Assembly (NCBI RefSeq): GCF_003464165.1
Contig: NZ_QSEK01000012.1
Location: forward strand, 7,148-71,147
DNA from: Eubacterium sp. AM49-13BH
GTDB taxonomy: Bacteria; Bacillota; Clostridia; Lachnospirales; Lachnospiraceae
Direction of reading: 5' to 3'
DNA: 64,000 bases
This document shows, one piece after another, positions 55,130-64,000 of this stretch. Both the position numbers and the translations under genes were made by a program. The notes under the pieces are model-generated. The model searched no databases. It worked only from the letters and a program-made list of their open reading frames with translations, and was not told the DNA's origin. Each line of letters starts with the position of its first letter. Position 1 is the first letter of the stretch.

Positions 55130-56599
55130 ATGAAATTTCTTCAAAAACTGGGAAAAGCGTTAATGCTTCCTGTGGCAGTACTGCCTATATGTGGTATCCT
55201 TATGGGTATCGGTTATATGCTGTGTCCAGAAACTATGCAGGGTGGAGATATTAAGGGCGCAGCTGATATGATTGGTCTGTTTCTTGTAAAAGCTGGTGGA
55301 GCTTTAATTGATAACATGGCAATCCTTTTTGTAATTGGTGTCGGTGTAGGTATGTCAGATAAAAATGATGGTACCGGAGGAATTGCGGCACTTGCTTCGT
55401 GGCTTATGATGACAACACTTCTTTCTACAAAGTTTGTTACAGTAATTATACCTTCTATAGCAGACAGTGCAACTAAAACTCTTGCATTTAACAAGATTGA
55501 GAATCCATTTATTGGTATTCTTGCTGGTATAATCGGTGCTATGTGTTATAACAAGTTTAAAGATACAAAATTACCAAACTGGTTATCTTTCTTTAGTGGA
55601 AAACGATGCGTAGCAATTGTTTCAGGAGTAGTATCAATTCTTGTATCTGTTGTTTTATTATTTGTATGGCCATTACTGTTCGGCGCATTAGTAAGCGTTG
55701 GTAAGGCAATTGTAAAGCTTGATATTGTTGGTGCAGGTATCTATGCATTCTTGAACAGATTGTTAATTCCTACCGGATTACACCATGCGTTGAACAACGT
55801 ATTCTGGTTTGACACTATCGGACTTGGAGATTTACAGCACTTCTGGGCAGGACAAACATCAAGTGATGTTTCATGGAGTCTTGGAATGTATATGTCAGGC
55901 TTCTTCCCATGTATGATGTTTGGTATTCCAGGTGCAGCTTTAGCTATGATTAAATGTGCAAAGCCAGCTAAGAAAAAAGTAGCTATAGGACTTGTTGCTT
56001 CTGCAGCATTATGTGCATTTATCTGTGGTGTTACAGAACCATTTGAATTTGGTTTCATGTTCCTTGCTCCTGGACTCTATGTTATCTATGCACTTCTTTA
56101 TGGTATATTTACAATGATTACAGTTGCATTAGGCTTCAGAGCAGGATTTAGTTTCTCAGCAGGTGCTACTGACCTGTTATTCTCATCATCTCTTCCGGCA
56201 GCACAGAAGACATGGTTGATAATTCCTCTTGGTATAGCAGCATTCTTCGTATTCTATTTCGTATTCTTATTTGCCATTAAGAAATGGGATTTAAAGACTC
56301 CTGGCAGAGAAGATGATGATATAGAAGCAGAAAAGAAAGTTGAACTTGCAAGTGACGATTATACAACAATTGCAAAGACAATTCTTGAAGGCTGTGGCGG
56401 AAAAGAGAATATTGCAAGCATAGATAATTGTATTACAAGACTGAGACTTGAAGTAAAGGATATTACACTTGTTAATGATAAGGTTATTAAATCAGCTGGT
56501 GTTGCTGGTGTTATGAAACCTGGAAAGACATCTGTACAGGTTATTATAGGAACTAAGGTACAGTTTGTTGCAGATGCATTTTCTAAGCTTTGTGAATAA
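55130..56599 (+). CDS. nagE: PTS N-acetylglucosamine/glucose transporter EIICB
   Basis: 489 residues from ATG 55130 (AAGGAGGAG upstream). EIIC domain (about 1-380): KLGKALMLPVAVLPICGILM, RLLIPTGLHHALNNVFWFD and GVTEPFEFGFMFLAPGLYVI with the conserved TEPFEF substrate loop. EIIB domain (about 410-489): IASIDNCITRLRLEVKD with the phosphorylated Cys. It has no IIA part; that is the separate gene at 54580. With nagA and nagB it imports and degrades N-acetylglucosamine. Confidence 0.93.
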   Translation: MKFLQKLGKALMLPVAVLPICGILMGIGYMLCPETMQGGDIKGAADMIGLFLVKAGGALIDNMAILFVIGVGVGMSDKNDGTGGIAALASWLMMTTLLSTKFVTVIIPSIADSATKTLAFNKIENPFIGILAGIIGAMCYNKFKDTKLPNWLSFFSGKRCVAIVSGVVSILVSVVLLFVWPLLFGALVSVGKAIVKLDIVGAGIYAFLNRLLIPTGLHHALNNVFWFDTIGLGDLQHFWAGQTSSDVSWSLGMYMSGFFPCMMFGIPGAALAMIKCAKPAKKKVAIGLVASAALCAFICGVTEPFEFGFMFLAPGLYVIYALLYGIFTMITVALGFRAGFSFSAGATDLLFSSSLPAAQKTWLIIPLGIAAFFVFYFVFLFAIKKWDLKTPGREDDDIEAEKKVELASDDYTTIAKTILEGCGGKENIASIDNCITRLRLEVKDITLVNDKVIKSAGVAGVMKPGKTSVQVIIGTKVQFVADAFSKLCE

Positions 56600-56629
56600 T
56601 TAAAATGTAAAAATAAATATAATATAAAA

Positions 56630-56675
56630 AATCCCCGGTAAGACTGCCAGAACTGCAGCTTATCGGGGATTATTT
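56630..56675. terminator. Terminator after nagE, shared with the S58 peptidase gene
   Basis: AATCCCCGGTAAG (56630-56642) pairs with CTTATCGGGGATT (56659-56671, one mismatch), with T-rich flank after it and AAAAAAATC before it. Both convergent transcripts may use it. Confidence 0.75.
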
Positions 56676-56681
56676 CATGTA

Positions 56682-57709
56682 TTACTTTACCATGCTTAAA
56701 AATTCTTCATCAGATATCTTAGAATTCATTACAGCATTCTTAATTGCAGCGGACATAACGCGGGCAGCAAGTGTTCCTGCGAAGTTGATATCAACACGTA
56801 CTGCTTCGCTGTCGCCTCGTTTTGCAGTGCTTGCAGCATATATTGTATCTCCGTCTGCCATTGTACCGACTGGGTTAATGCAGCGTGCATACGCATTTCT
56901 TGCCATAGATGCAATTTTGTTAAGTTCAGCCTTGTTAAATGCAGCGTTAGTTATAACCGCACCGATTGTTGTGTTGCCTGTGAACATATCGCGAGGTGCC
57001 ATGAACTGATAGAGTGCTTCTTCACAGCTTATATACTCTGTTCTGTCAGCGTTCTTAAGTCCGGCAAGCTTCTTACCGGTTTCATAATCTGATATATCGC
57101 CGAGTGCATTTACAACAACAATTGCTGTCATTATAAATGTGCCGGCTTTCACTGAATATATTCCAAGTCCTGACTTTTCAGCCTGCTTCATTCCCATAAT
57201 CTTTCCGACAGTTGCACCTGTTCCGGCACCGATACAGCCCTGAACGGGGTCGTTTCTATCCGAATTGGCAGCGGTGGAAGCATCAGTATTGACAACACCG
57301 GCTTCATAAGTGCCTGAATGCAGGCCTCATATCCCATAGTACTGTCCGGGCGTACTTTAGAGCTTCCATATCCAAGATCAAATATGCATGACTGGCATAC
57401 AAGCGGAACAAGTGAAACGCCTGTGTCATATCCTATACCATGTTCTTCAAGACATGTCATAACTCCGTCAGATGCGGCAAGACCGTATGCTGAACCGCCT
57501 GACAGTACAATGGCATTAATCGGATTGTCAGCAGTCATAGGCATAGTAAGAGGTGTTTCTCTTGATGCCGGACCGCCGCCGCTAATGTCACAGCCTGCCG
57601 TCGCGCCGTCTGGAAAATATATAACAGTTACACCTGTGCCAGCTTCCTTATTGGAAGCATGACCTAATCTAAAATCATTAATATCATTAACTGAAATCTC
57701 TGTAAACAA
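56682..57709 (-). pseudogene. S58/DmpA-family peptidase, one-base frameshift
   Basis: From the ATG at 57709 the first frame reads FTEISVNDINDFRLGHASNK, GCDISGGGPASRETPLTMP and NAIVLSGGSAYGLAASDG, then after QALMKP it shifts. The other frame gives GVVNTDASTAANSDRNDPVQ and GCIGAGTGATVGKIMGMKQA. Its last part has NTTIGAVITNAAFNKAELNK, with the self-cleavage nucleophile Thr. One extra G in CCGGTG restores the join, for about 343 residues. DmpA/BapA enzymes act on N-terminal or beta-amino residues after self-cleavage. Sequencing error is likely. It lies 50 bases downstream of the ECF S-component gene, and the two are co-directional. Confidence 0.85.
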
Positions 57710-57759
57710 AACTAATCCTCCGTTGATTAATGTCCGATTTATTCAATCAAAGTGACTGG

Positions 57760-58398
57760 TTAATTCTGGTTAAGCTTAAGTGCAGCATATAATGCACGGG
57801 AAACCACACTGGCAACAATAAAGCAGATACCTGCCTCTATAAGTCCCTGAACACCAACAAATAATACTACGAATATAAGTGGGTTCTTAGCTCCGAGTGC
57901 AGTAACGAAGGCCTGTACATAATCTGTATTATAGAAGAAGAGAACAAGTGAACTCATGAATAATAAAGTATTAAGTAAAGGACAGCAAAGACTTGCTATA
58001 TAATAAGAAAATTTCTTAACTCCCTTAATACTATGAAGTCCCTTGAATATAAGTCCTGTAAGGAAGCCTTCAAGAGTTCTTGTTACTACTGTTGTTACAA
58101 ATGTACCAAATGGATTGATTCCGAGAAGAACAGTTCCCATTGCGCCTCCAACGAAGCACTGATAAAAGCTTGTAAGTCCGAATGCCAGACCACAGATTAA
58201 ACCGCCGACAGGTCCTAAGATGATAGCACCTACAGCTACAGGAACAGTTAAAAGGGTGATAGAAAGTCCAGGGGTACGGATGTAGCCTAATGGGGTCAGT
58301 GACATAACGAGTATGACCGCAACCATAAGTGCCAGCTCCACCATGTACTTAGTGTTGAACTTCGTTGCAGAAGTTCGAGTTGCATTAATAGTATTCAT
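57760..58398 (-). CDS. ECF transporter S component
   Basis: 212 residues from the ATG at 58398 (GCAAAGGAG upstream; a 30-residue upstream extension is rejected). Six hydrophobic segments; an N-terminal VELALMVAVILVMSLTPLGY and the loop TPGLSITLLTVPVAVGAIIL, GPVGGLICGLAFGLTSFYQC are typical of substrate-binding S components. It would work with the shared EcfAAT module elsewhere. Neighbour to an S58 beta-aminopeptidase, so a pantothenate or beta-amino substrate is possible. The leader has a CGGAAGGG...CCTTTCCG hairpin next to the ribosome binding site. Confidence 0.8.
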   Translation of the reverse strand: MNTINATRTSATKFNTKYMVELALMVAVILVMSLTPLGYIRTPGLSITLLTVPVAVGAIILGPVGGLICGLAFGLTSFYQCFVGGAMGTVLLGINPFGTFVTTVVTRTLEGFLTGLIFKGLHSIKGVKKFSYYIASLCCPLLNTLLFMSSLVLFFYNTDYVQAFVTALGAKNPLIFVVLFVGVQGLIEAGICFIVASVVSRALYAALKLNQN

Positions 58399-58648
58399 AT
58401 TGTCTCCTTTGCGGAAAGGTATGCAGCCCTTCCGGCTTGTTAAGATACATCTCCGAAAAACGGATGACGTTCGCGCGTATAATAACATATATATTGTTAT
58501 TATTCAAACATTCTTTATAAATTATTTATAAAAATACATTTGACATTAATTTACTATGATGAAAATCAGTGATATTATAAAAAACGCTTATTTATTATTG
58601 AAAGCAGATTTTTTGAAAATATTTATCAATAAAGATGGGAGAATGTTT

Positions 58649-60955
58649 ATGAGCAGAATTATTAAAAATGTGCTGCCATACTGGAAGTCGATAGTGCTGG
58701 TATTTGCGCTGCTTATCGTTCAGGCAGTGTGTGACTTGTCGCTTCCTGCGTATACTTCAGATATCATTGATACAGGTATACAGAATGGAGGCATAGAGCA
58801 TACTGTGCCAGAAAAGATTACCAAGGAAGAATATGACACTGCGAAGCTTTTTATGACAGAGGAAGAAGCACAGCTGTGGGAACAGTCGTATTCTTATAAT
58901 GAAGATGATAATGTCTATGAATTAAGTGTCAAAGGTTCTAAGAATAAGACTGATTTAGATGACACGCTTTTTACCGCACTTATAATTAATAATCAGATGT
59001 CTTCAGTGACTGAAAGTGCATTCAAAAGCCGTATGGCAGAGCAGATGCATGTAAGTGAAGAACAGCTTGCAAATGTTTCGGTAGAAGATATTGGAAAATC
59101 TATGGGTGTGGAACTCATTACATTTACACAGATGATGGAAGATTCGGATGGTAATGAGGTTGAAACTATATGTGTGGATATGAGACAGATAGTGAAGGCA
59201 ATGTATAGTGCAGGGGCTATGAGTAAAGACGATATCCTTTCTATGCGAAGCGAATTCCAGAAGACTATTGATACCATGGGAAAGACTCTTGTTTCGTCTA
59301 TGGGCGTTGCTTATGCAAAGAGCATGGATGCCAAGGCAGGAATGGACATGGATTCTATCCAGACTAAGTATCTGTGGGCAGCTGGTCTTAAGATGGTTGC
59401 CATGGCACTTCTTATGGCGGTTACTTCTGTATGTATAGGTTTCCTTGCATCAAGAGTTGGTGCAGGCGTTGCAAGAGATATGAGAGGAAAACTGTATTCT
59501 AATGTCATGGGATTCTCTAATGCTGAGATGGACAAATTCTCTACAGCGTCACTTATCACAAGGACAACTAATGATGTACAGCAGGTTCAGATGGTTACGG
59601 TTATTATGCTGAGAATGATTCTGTATGCACCAATTCTTGGCGTCGGAGGAATTATAAAGGTTGTTGGAACAGGAGCCGGCATGGGCTGGGTTATAGTTAT
59701 GGCTGTTGTTGTTATCATTGCATTTGTAATGCTTCTTATGGTAATTGCGATGCCTAAGTTCAAGCTTATGCAGAAGCTGGTTGATAATGTCAATCTTGTA
59801 TCCAGAGAGATTCTTACTGGTCTTTCTGTAATAAGAGCCTTTGGAAGAGAGAAGAAGGAAGAGGAAAGATTTGACGAAGCTAATAAAAAGCTTACTAATA
59901 CAATGCTCTTTACTAACAGAACAATGACATTCATGATGCCAAGCATGATGCTTATTATGAATGGTTTATCAGTTCTTATCGTGTGGGTTGCCGCACACAG
60001 AATTGATGCCGGAGTTATGCAGGTAGGTTCTATGACTGCATTTATAACATATTCGATGCTTATAGTTATGTCATTCCTTATGCTTACAATGATGTCTGTA
60101 ATGCTTCCAAGAGCGATGGTTGCAGCTGACCGTATAGATGAAGTTATTAATACACATTCTTCAATAGAAGACTCTGAGAATCCTGAGACAATTGAGTCTG
60201 CAAAGGGTGTAGTTGAGTTTAATCATGTAAATTTCATGTATCCGGGTGCTAAAGCGAACGCACTTGAGGATATTACATTTAAAGCAGAGCCGGGTAAGAC
60301 TACAGCAATTATAGGAAGTACGGGCTGTGGAAAGTCAACGCTCGTTAATCTTATTCCAAGATTGTATGATGTTACAGGAGGAAGCATTACTATTGATGGT
60401 CATGATATAAGAAATATCTCTATGCATGACTTAAGAAGTGAGCTTGGTTACGTGCCTCAGAAGGGAATGCTTTTCTCTGGTACTATTGCAAGTAATTTAA
60501 GATTCGGTAATCCTGATGCAAGCGATGAAGATGTCGTTAAGGCAGCACAGATTGCACAGGCAACTGAGTTCATTGATAATAAGGCTGAGAAGTATGACAG
60601 TCCTATAGCACAGGGCGGTACTAATGTTTCAGGCGGTCAGAAGCAGAGACTTTCGATTGCAAGAGCAATAGCAAAGCACCCAAGAGTGTTTATATTTGAT
60701 GACAGTTTTTCAGCACTTGATTTAAAGACTGACGCAATTCTTCGTAAGGAGCTTGCTGCAAATGTGTCTGATGCCACTGTTATTATTGTAGCTCAGCGAA
60801 TCAGCACAATCCTTCATGCAGATCAGATTCTTGTTATGGATGATGGTAAGATTGTTGGCAAGGGAACGCATGAAGAACTTATGAAGACATGTGAGACATA
60901 TCAGCAGATTGCAAGTTCACAGCTTTCTGCTAAAGAGCTTGGAAAGGAGGCCTAG
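58649..60955 (+). CDS. ABC exporter half with degenerate ATPase site and large outer insertion
   Basis: 768 residues from ATG 58649 (GGGAG 9 bases upstream; ATG 58556 is an in-frame alternative). Six-helix exporter core, but about 190 residues between helices 1 and 2 are an extra, charged outside domain that contains TKEEYDTAKLFMTEEEAQLW. NBD: Walker A GSTGCGKSTLVNLI, signature NVSGGQKQRLSIARA, Walker B FIFDDSFSALD with Asp for the catalytic Glu, and IIVAQRIST with Gln for the H-loop His. So this half has one non-catalytic site and needs the partner at 60961, as in TM287/288-type heterodimers. Confidence 0.9.
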   Translation: MSRIIKNVLPYWKSIVLVFALLIVQAVCDLSLPAYTSDIIDTGIQNGGIEHTVPEKITKEEYDTAKLFMTEEEAQLWEQSYSYNEDDNVYELSVKGSKNKTDLDDTLFTALIINNQMSSVTESAFKSRMAEQMHVSEEQLANVSVEDIGKSMGVELITFTQMMEDSDGNEVETICVDMRQIVKAMYSAGAMSKDDILSMRSEFQKTIDTMGKTLVSSMGVAYAKSMDAKAGMDMDSIQTKYLWAAGLKMVAMALLMAVTSVCIGFLASRVGAGVARDMRGKLYSNVMGFSNAEMDKFSTASLITRTTNDVQQVQMVTVIMLRMILYAPILGVGGIIKVVGTGAGMGWVIVMAVVVIIAFVMLLMVIAMPKFKLMQKLVDNVNLVSREILTGLSVIRAFGREKKEEERFDEANKKLTNTMLFTNRTMTFMMPSMMLIMNGLSVLIVWVAAHRIDAGVMQVGSMTAFITYSMLIVMSFLMLTMMSVMLPRAMVAADRIDEVINTHSSIEDSENPETIESAKGVVEFNHVNFMYPGAKANALEDITFKAEPGKTTAIIGSTGCGKSTLVNLIPRLYDVTGGSITIDGHDIRNISMHDLRSELGYVPQKGMLFSGTIASNLRFGNPDASDEDVVKAAQIAQATEFIDNKAEKYDSPIAQGGTNVSGGQKQRLSIARAIAKHPRVFIFDDSFSALDLKTDAILRKELAANVSDATVIIVAQRISTILHADQILVMDDGKIVGKGTHEELMKTCETYQQIASSQLSAKELGKEA

Positions 60956-60960
60956 TCAGT

Positions 60961-62811
60961 ATGGAAGATAATAAAAATATCAAAATGCCACCGAAAAGAA
61001 GAATGGGACCTCCGGGAAGAGGAATGGCACCTGTTGAGAAAGCCAAGGATTTCAAAGGATCCATAGGAAAGCTTATAAGATATATTGGAAGCTATAAGAT
61101 TGCGATAATATTTGTTGCAGTTATGGCTGTATGCTCAACAGTATTTTCTGTTGTAGGTCCGAAGGTTCTTGGTAAGGCGACAACAGCTTTGTCAGAAGGT
61201 CTTGTGAAGAAAATCGGCGGAACTGGCGGAATTGACTTTGGAAAGATTGGAACAATTCTTATATTCGTGCTTTGTCTGTATGCCGCAAGTGCAGTATTTA
61301 ACTTTGTACAGGGCTGGATAATGACAGGCATTACACAGAAGGTCTGCTACAGATTAAGAAAAGAAATCAGTGAGAAAATCAACCGTATGCCAATGAAGTA
61401 TTTCGAGAGCAGGACATATGGTGAGGTGTTATCAAGAATTACTAACGATGTTGATACACTTGGAATGGGACTTAACCAGAGTATTACAACAATCATTACA
61501 TCTTTAACTACTATGATTGGTGTTCTTGTTATGATGTTAAGCATTTCACCACTTATGACACTTATTGCGGTTATAATTCTGCCAATATCAGTCGGACTTG
61601 TTTCTTTCGTTGTTAAGAAGTCACAGGGATATTTCAAAACACAGCAGGAGTACCTTGGACATATTAACGGACAGATTGAGGAGACTTATGGCGGACACAT
61701 GATTGTTAAGTCATTTAATAAAGAAAAGGATATGGTTGATTCATTTAACAAGACTAATGATGTCCTCTATGGTTCAGCATGGAAGTCACAGTTTCTTTCA
61801 GGAATGATGCAGCCAATCATGATGTTTGTAGGTAACTTAGGTTACGCATGCGTCGCATTAACCGGCGGTCTTCTTGCTATTAAAAATGTTATAACAATCG
61901 GTGATATTCAGGCATTTATCCAGTATGTGAAGAATTTCACTCAGCCAATCCAGCAGATTGCCCAGGTTATCAATCAGGTACAGTCTATGGCAGCAGCTTC
62001 TGAGAGAGTATTTGAATTTCTTGATGAAGAAGAGGAAGACCAGACTGTTAAGAATCCTGTTTCTACAGAAGGAATTAAGGGTGAGGTTGATTTCGAGCAT
62101 GTAAGATTCGGATACAATGAGAACCAGACTATCATCAAGAATTTCAGTGTAAATGTTAAGCCTGGACAGAAGGTTGCTATCGTAGGACCGACAGGTGCAG
62201 GTAAGACCACTATTGTTAAGCTGCTTATGCGATTCTATGATGTTAATGATGGAGCTATTCTTGTTGACGGACATAATGTTAAGGATTTCAACAGAAGAGA
62301 ACTAAGAGACGCATTTGGAATGGTTCTTCAGGATACATGGCTCTATAAGGGTACAATTATGGAGAATATCAGATACGGAAAGCTTGATGCAACTGATGAA
62401 GAGGTTATTGCAGCAGCCAAGGCAGCTAACGCCCATCACTTTATTGAGACTCTTCCGGGTGGTTATGATTGTGAGCTTAACGAGGACGCAAGCAATGTCT
62501 CACAGGGACAGAAGCAGCTTCTTACAATTGCAAGAGCAATCCTTGCAGATAATCCAATCCTTATTCTTGATGAAGCAACATCTTCTGTTGATACAAGAAC
62601 AGAGGAGCGAATCCAGAAGGCTATGGATAACCTGATGAAGGGCAGAACAAGCTTCGTTATTGCACACAGACTTTCAACCATCAAAGATGCTGATGTGATA
62701 CTTGTTATGAAGGATGGAGATATTGTTGAGCAGGGAACTCATGATGAACTTCTTGCCAGGAACGGTTTCTATGCTGACCTTTATAATTCGCAGTTTGAGC
62801 AGGCTTCTTAG
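60961..62811 (+). CDS. ABC exporter half with intact catalytic residues
   Basis: 616 residues with a basic N-terminus (KMPPKRRMGPPGRGMAPVEK) before six helices. NBD: Walker A GPTGAGKTTIVKLLMRF, altered signature NVSQGQKQLLTIARA (Gln for the first Gly), Walker B ILILDEATSSVDTRTE with catalytic Glu, and FVIAHRLSTI with His. Its catalytic residues pair with the good signature of the 58649 protein to make the working site. The five-base gap to that gene shows co-expression. Multidrug or peptide export is likely. The next genes are a LytTR two-component system. Confidence 0.92.
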   Translation: MEDNKNIKMPPKRRMGPPGRGMAPVEKAKDFKGSIGKLIRYIGSYKIAIIFVAVMAVCSTVFSVVGPKVLGKATTALSEGLVKKIGGTGGIDFGKIGTILIFVLCLYAASAVFNFVQGWIMTGITQKVCYRLRKEISEKINRMPMKYFESRTYGEVLSRITNDVDTLGMGLNQSITTIITSLTTMIGVLVMMLSISPLMTLIAVIILPISVGLVSFVVKKSQGYFKTQQEYLGHINGQIEETYGGHMIVKSFNKEKDMVDSFNKTNDVLYGSAWKSQFLSGMMQPIMMFVGNLGYACVALTGGLLAIKNVITIGDIQAFIQYVKNFTQPIQQIAQVINQVQSMAAASERVFEFLDEEEEDQTVKNPVSTEGIKGEVDFEHVRFGYNENQTIIKNFSVNVKPGQKVAIVGPTGAGKTTIVKLLMRFYDVNDGAILVDGHNVKDFNRRELRDAFGMVLQDTWLYKGTIMENIRYGKLDATDEEVIAAAKAANAHHFIETLPGGYDCELNEDASNVSQGQKQLLTIARAILADNPILILDEATSSVDTRTEERIQKAMDNLMKGRTSFVIAHRLSTIKDADVILVMKDGDIVEQGTHDELLARNGFYADLYNSQFEQAS

Positions 62812-62832
62812 ATTGATAATATATATGTTAAG

Positions 62833-62866
62833 AAAAACGGCAGAAAGAAATTTCTGTCGTTTTTTT
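62833..62866 (+). terminator. Terminator after the ABC exporter pair
   Basis: AAAAACGGCAGAAA (62833-62846) pairs with TTTCTGTCGTTTTT (62851-62864, one G-T pair), a four-base loop and a T tract. Strong. Confidence 0.9.
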
Positions 62867-62918
62867 AAACATTTTGATATAATAAAATTATTAATTAGTT
62901 GAGTGAAGAGGATAATGC

Positions 62919-63629
62919 ATGAATATATTAATATGTGATGACGATAAGCTTTATGTTGATATGATAAGAAAATATGTGGATGAATTCTTTGCTGAGCATA
63001 AGATAACAGATTACAAAGTCTATGAATATAACAGCGGTGATGAAGCGGCTAAGAATAATGAAAAGATTGACATTGCATTTCTTGATGTTGAGATGGACGG
63101 AATTAATGGAATTGAAGCTGGAAAATGTTTAAGAAATAATAACAAGAATATTGTGTTATTCATAATAACTTCGTATATGGGCTATCTTGATGATGCAATG
63201 GACGAGGGAGTTTTCAGGTATATTAATAAACCACTGGAAAGACCTGTGATTATGCGCGGTCTTCAGAAAGCGTTATTATTGTGCAATAAGCATCAGAGTA
63301 AGAAAGTCAATATAGAATATAACGGTAACAATACAATTATTGAACAGGATTCGATTATATGCATAGAGTCACTGGTAAGAAAAAGATACATACGCACAGA
63401 CACAGAATTATATACAAGTCTTAAAAGCCTTTCATATTGGCAAAATGTTCTTGATGAAGATAAGTTTTTTCTTGTTAACAAGTCATGTATTGTTAATATT
63501 GACAGGGTAGTCAGATTTACTGATAAACGTGTAGAACTTAAGGGAAGAGAAGAACCGATTGATATATCAAGAGAGAAGAGAACAGATTTTAAGCAGAAGG
63601 TATTATTATATCTTGCTGGACAGGAGTAA
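62919..63629 (+). CDS. LytTR-family response regulator (AgrA-like)
   Basis: 236 residues. Receiver domain (1-120): acidic ILICDDDKLYVD, the phosphorylated Asp in DIAFLDVEMDGING (about 56), Thr/Ser in FIITSYMGYLDDA and Lys in RYINKPLERPV. LytTR DNA-binding domain (about 130-232) with IICIESLVRKRYIRT, LDEDKFFLVNKSCIVNIDRV and KGREEPIDISREKR. It probably regulates peptide-responsive or bacteriocin-like genes. It starts 108 bases after the exporter and is followed by the sensor gene 6 bases later, so the two are an operon. Confidence 0.92.
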   Translation: MNILICDDDKLYVDMIRKYVDEFFAEHKITDYKVYEYNSGDEAAKNNEKIDIAFLDVEMDGINGIEAGKCLRNNNKNIVLFIITSYMGYLDDAMDEGVFRYINKPLERPVIMRGLQKALLLCNKHQSKKVNIEYNGNNTIIEQDSIICIESLVRKRYIRTDTELYTSLKSLSYWQNVLDEDKFFLVNKSCIVNIDRVVRFTDKRVELKGREEPIDISREKRTDFKQKVLLYLAGQE

Positions 63630-63635
63630 TTGTAT

Positions 63636-64000
63636 ATGGAAATAGTTATAAGTTATGCATTTGCTCACATTGTAGAAGCAATAATATTATGGATGAGCAT
63701 GTCACAAATGTATGAACGCAGATATAAGAACTGGATTACGGGACTTATAATGCTGTCAGGCCATGCTGTAATGTTTGGGGTATTTCTGACAGATAATATA
63801 TATGTTGTTACAACAGTTAATAATGTGGTTTATTTTTTGCTTATAGTATGGTTGTTTAATATAAGTAAGAAAGTAGCAGTGTTTTGGGCGTTGATATATA
63901 ATGCAATGATGGCATTATCAGAACTAACAGTATTTTATATTATCCAATATCTTGTAGGAGTCTGTGATGTAAAAGGAAATGGAGTTGTAACTAATATTAT
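63636..64000 (+). CDS. Sensor histidine kinase N-terminus (AgrC-like), runs off the window
   Basis: At least 121 residues, cut by the window end. ATG 63636 has CAGGAG upstream. The visible part is all membrane: EIVISYAFAHIVEAIILWMS, NWITGLIMLSGHAVMFGVFL, VVYFLLIVWLFNISKKVAVF and ALSELTVFYIIQYLVGV, so at least four helices. This matches the N-terminal sensor of AgrC/GHKL kinases next to LytTR regulators. The catalytic part lies outside the window. Confidence 0.7.
   Translation, partial: MEIVISYAFAHIVEAIILWMSMSQMYERRYKNWITGLIMLSGHAVMFGVFLTDNIYVVTTVNNVVYFLLIVWLFNISKKVAVFWALIYNAMMALSELTVFYIIQYLVGVCDVKGNGVVTNI

Noticed and set aside
58399..58550. A known riboswitch before the ECF S-component gene
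   Set aside because: A hairpin is present near the ribosome binding site, but no conserved core of the TPP, THF, FMN, cobalamin or preQ1 classes could be found.

Overview
The window is about 64 kb of low-GC Bacillota chromosome, most likely from a gut Lachnospiraceae close to the Lachnospira/[Eubacterium] eligens group. This is inferred from AT-rich codon use, strong AGGAGG-type ribosome binding sites, the SUF cluster order sufCBDS-sufU, cysteine-rich KTR proteins, a wall-anchored surface protein with cysteine-rich repeats, and a 2-keto-3-deoxygluconate kinase. No rRNA, tRNA or CRISPR was seen.

Positions 1-12,200 are an accessory, decaying strip. It holds a TetR regulator with a matching palindromic operator, pieces of an ABC exporter, a Cys-rich KTR protein, an ECF sigma/anti-sigma pair, an inactivated IS200/IS605 transposase, a macro-domain protein, and many genes that lost internal parts (flavin reductase, CatA-like acetyltransferase, YccF, site-2-protease-like protein). 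The strip also carries a small membrane protein with the two-aspartate signature of presenilin-type intramembrane proteases (1250-1903).

From 12,200 the content is mostly core metabolism. A preQ1-type riboswitch precedes the queuosine operon queD-queE-folE-queC-queF. Next come glpK (minus strand), a GGDEF/EAL protein, the suf iron-sulfur operon, a DUF3737 beta-helix protein, a MalY/PatB beta-lyase, thrH, a RelQ-type alarmone synthetase, a 220-nt imperfect hairpin, a lipoprotein DNA-entry-type nuclease with a small partner, pepT and a DUF2798 membrane protein. A large wall-anchored pullulanase-like protein (31960-35688) appears to have lost key catalytic residues and is flanked by a 43-bp direct repeat. 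An FMN riboswitch then leads into ribD-ribE-ribBA-ribH.

From 40 to 50 kb there are an oxidoreductase, a collapsed flavodoxin gene, an HD protein, a DUF4143-type ATPase, a MetE-like protein and a compact six-gene operon of two Ig-like lipoprotein/anchored proteins, three membrane proteins and one ABC ATPase. From 50 to 64 kb lie kdgK, a YkgJ-type protein, lgt, the N-acetylglucosamine operon (nagB, nagA, IIA, nagE), an ECF S component with an S58 peptidase, a heterodimeric ABC exporter and the start of an AgrA/AgrC-like two-component system.

At least nine conserved genes are broken by a single missing base, and in most cases adding one base to an existing short run restores the protein. This looks more like consensus sequencing error than biological decay. 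It should be kept apart from the multi-residue deletions of the first 12 kb, which look real.
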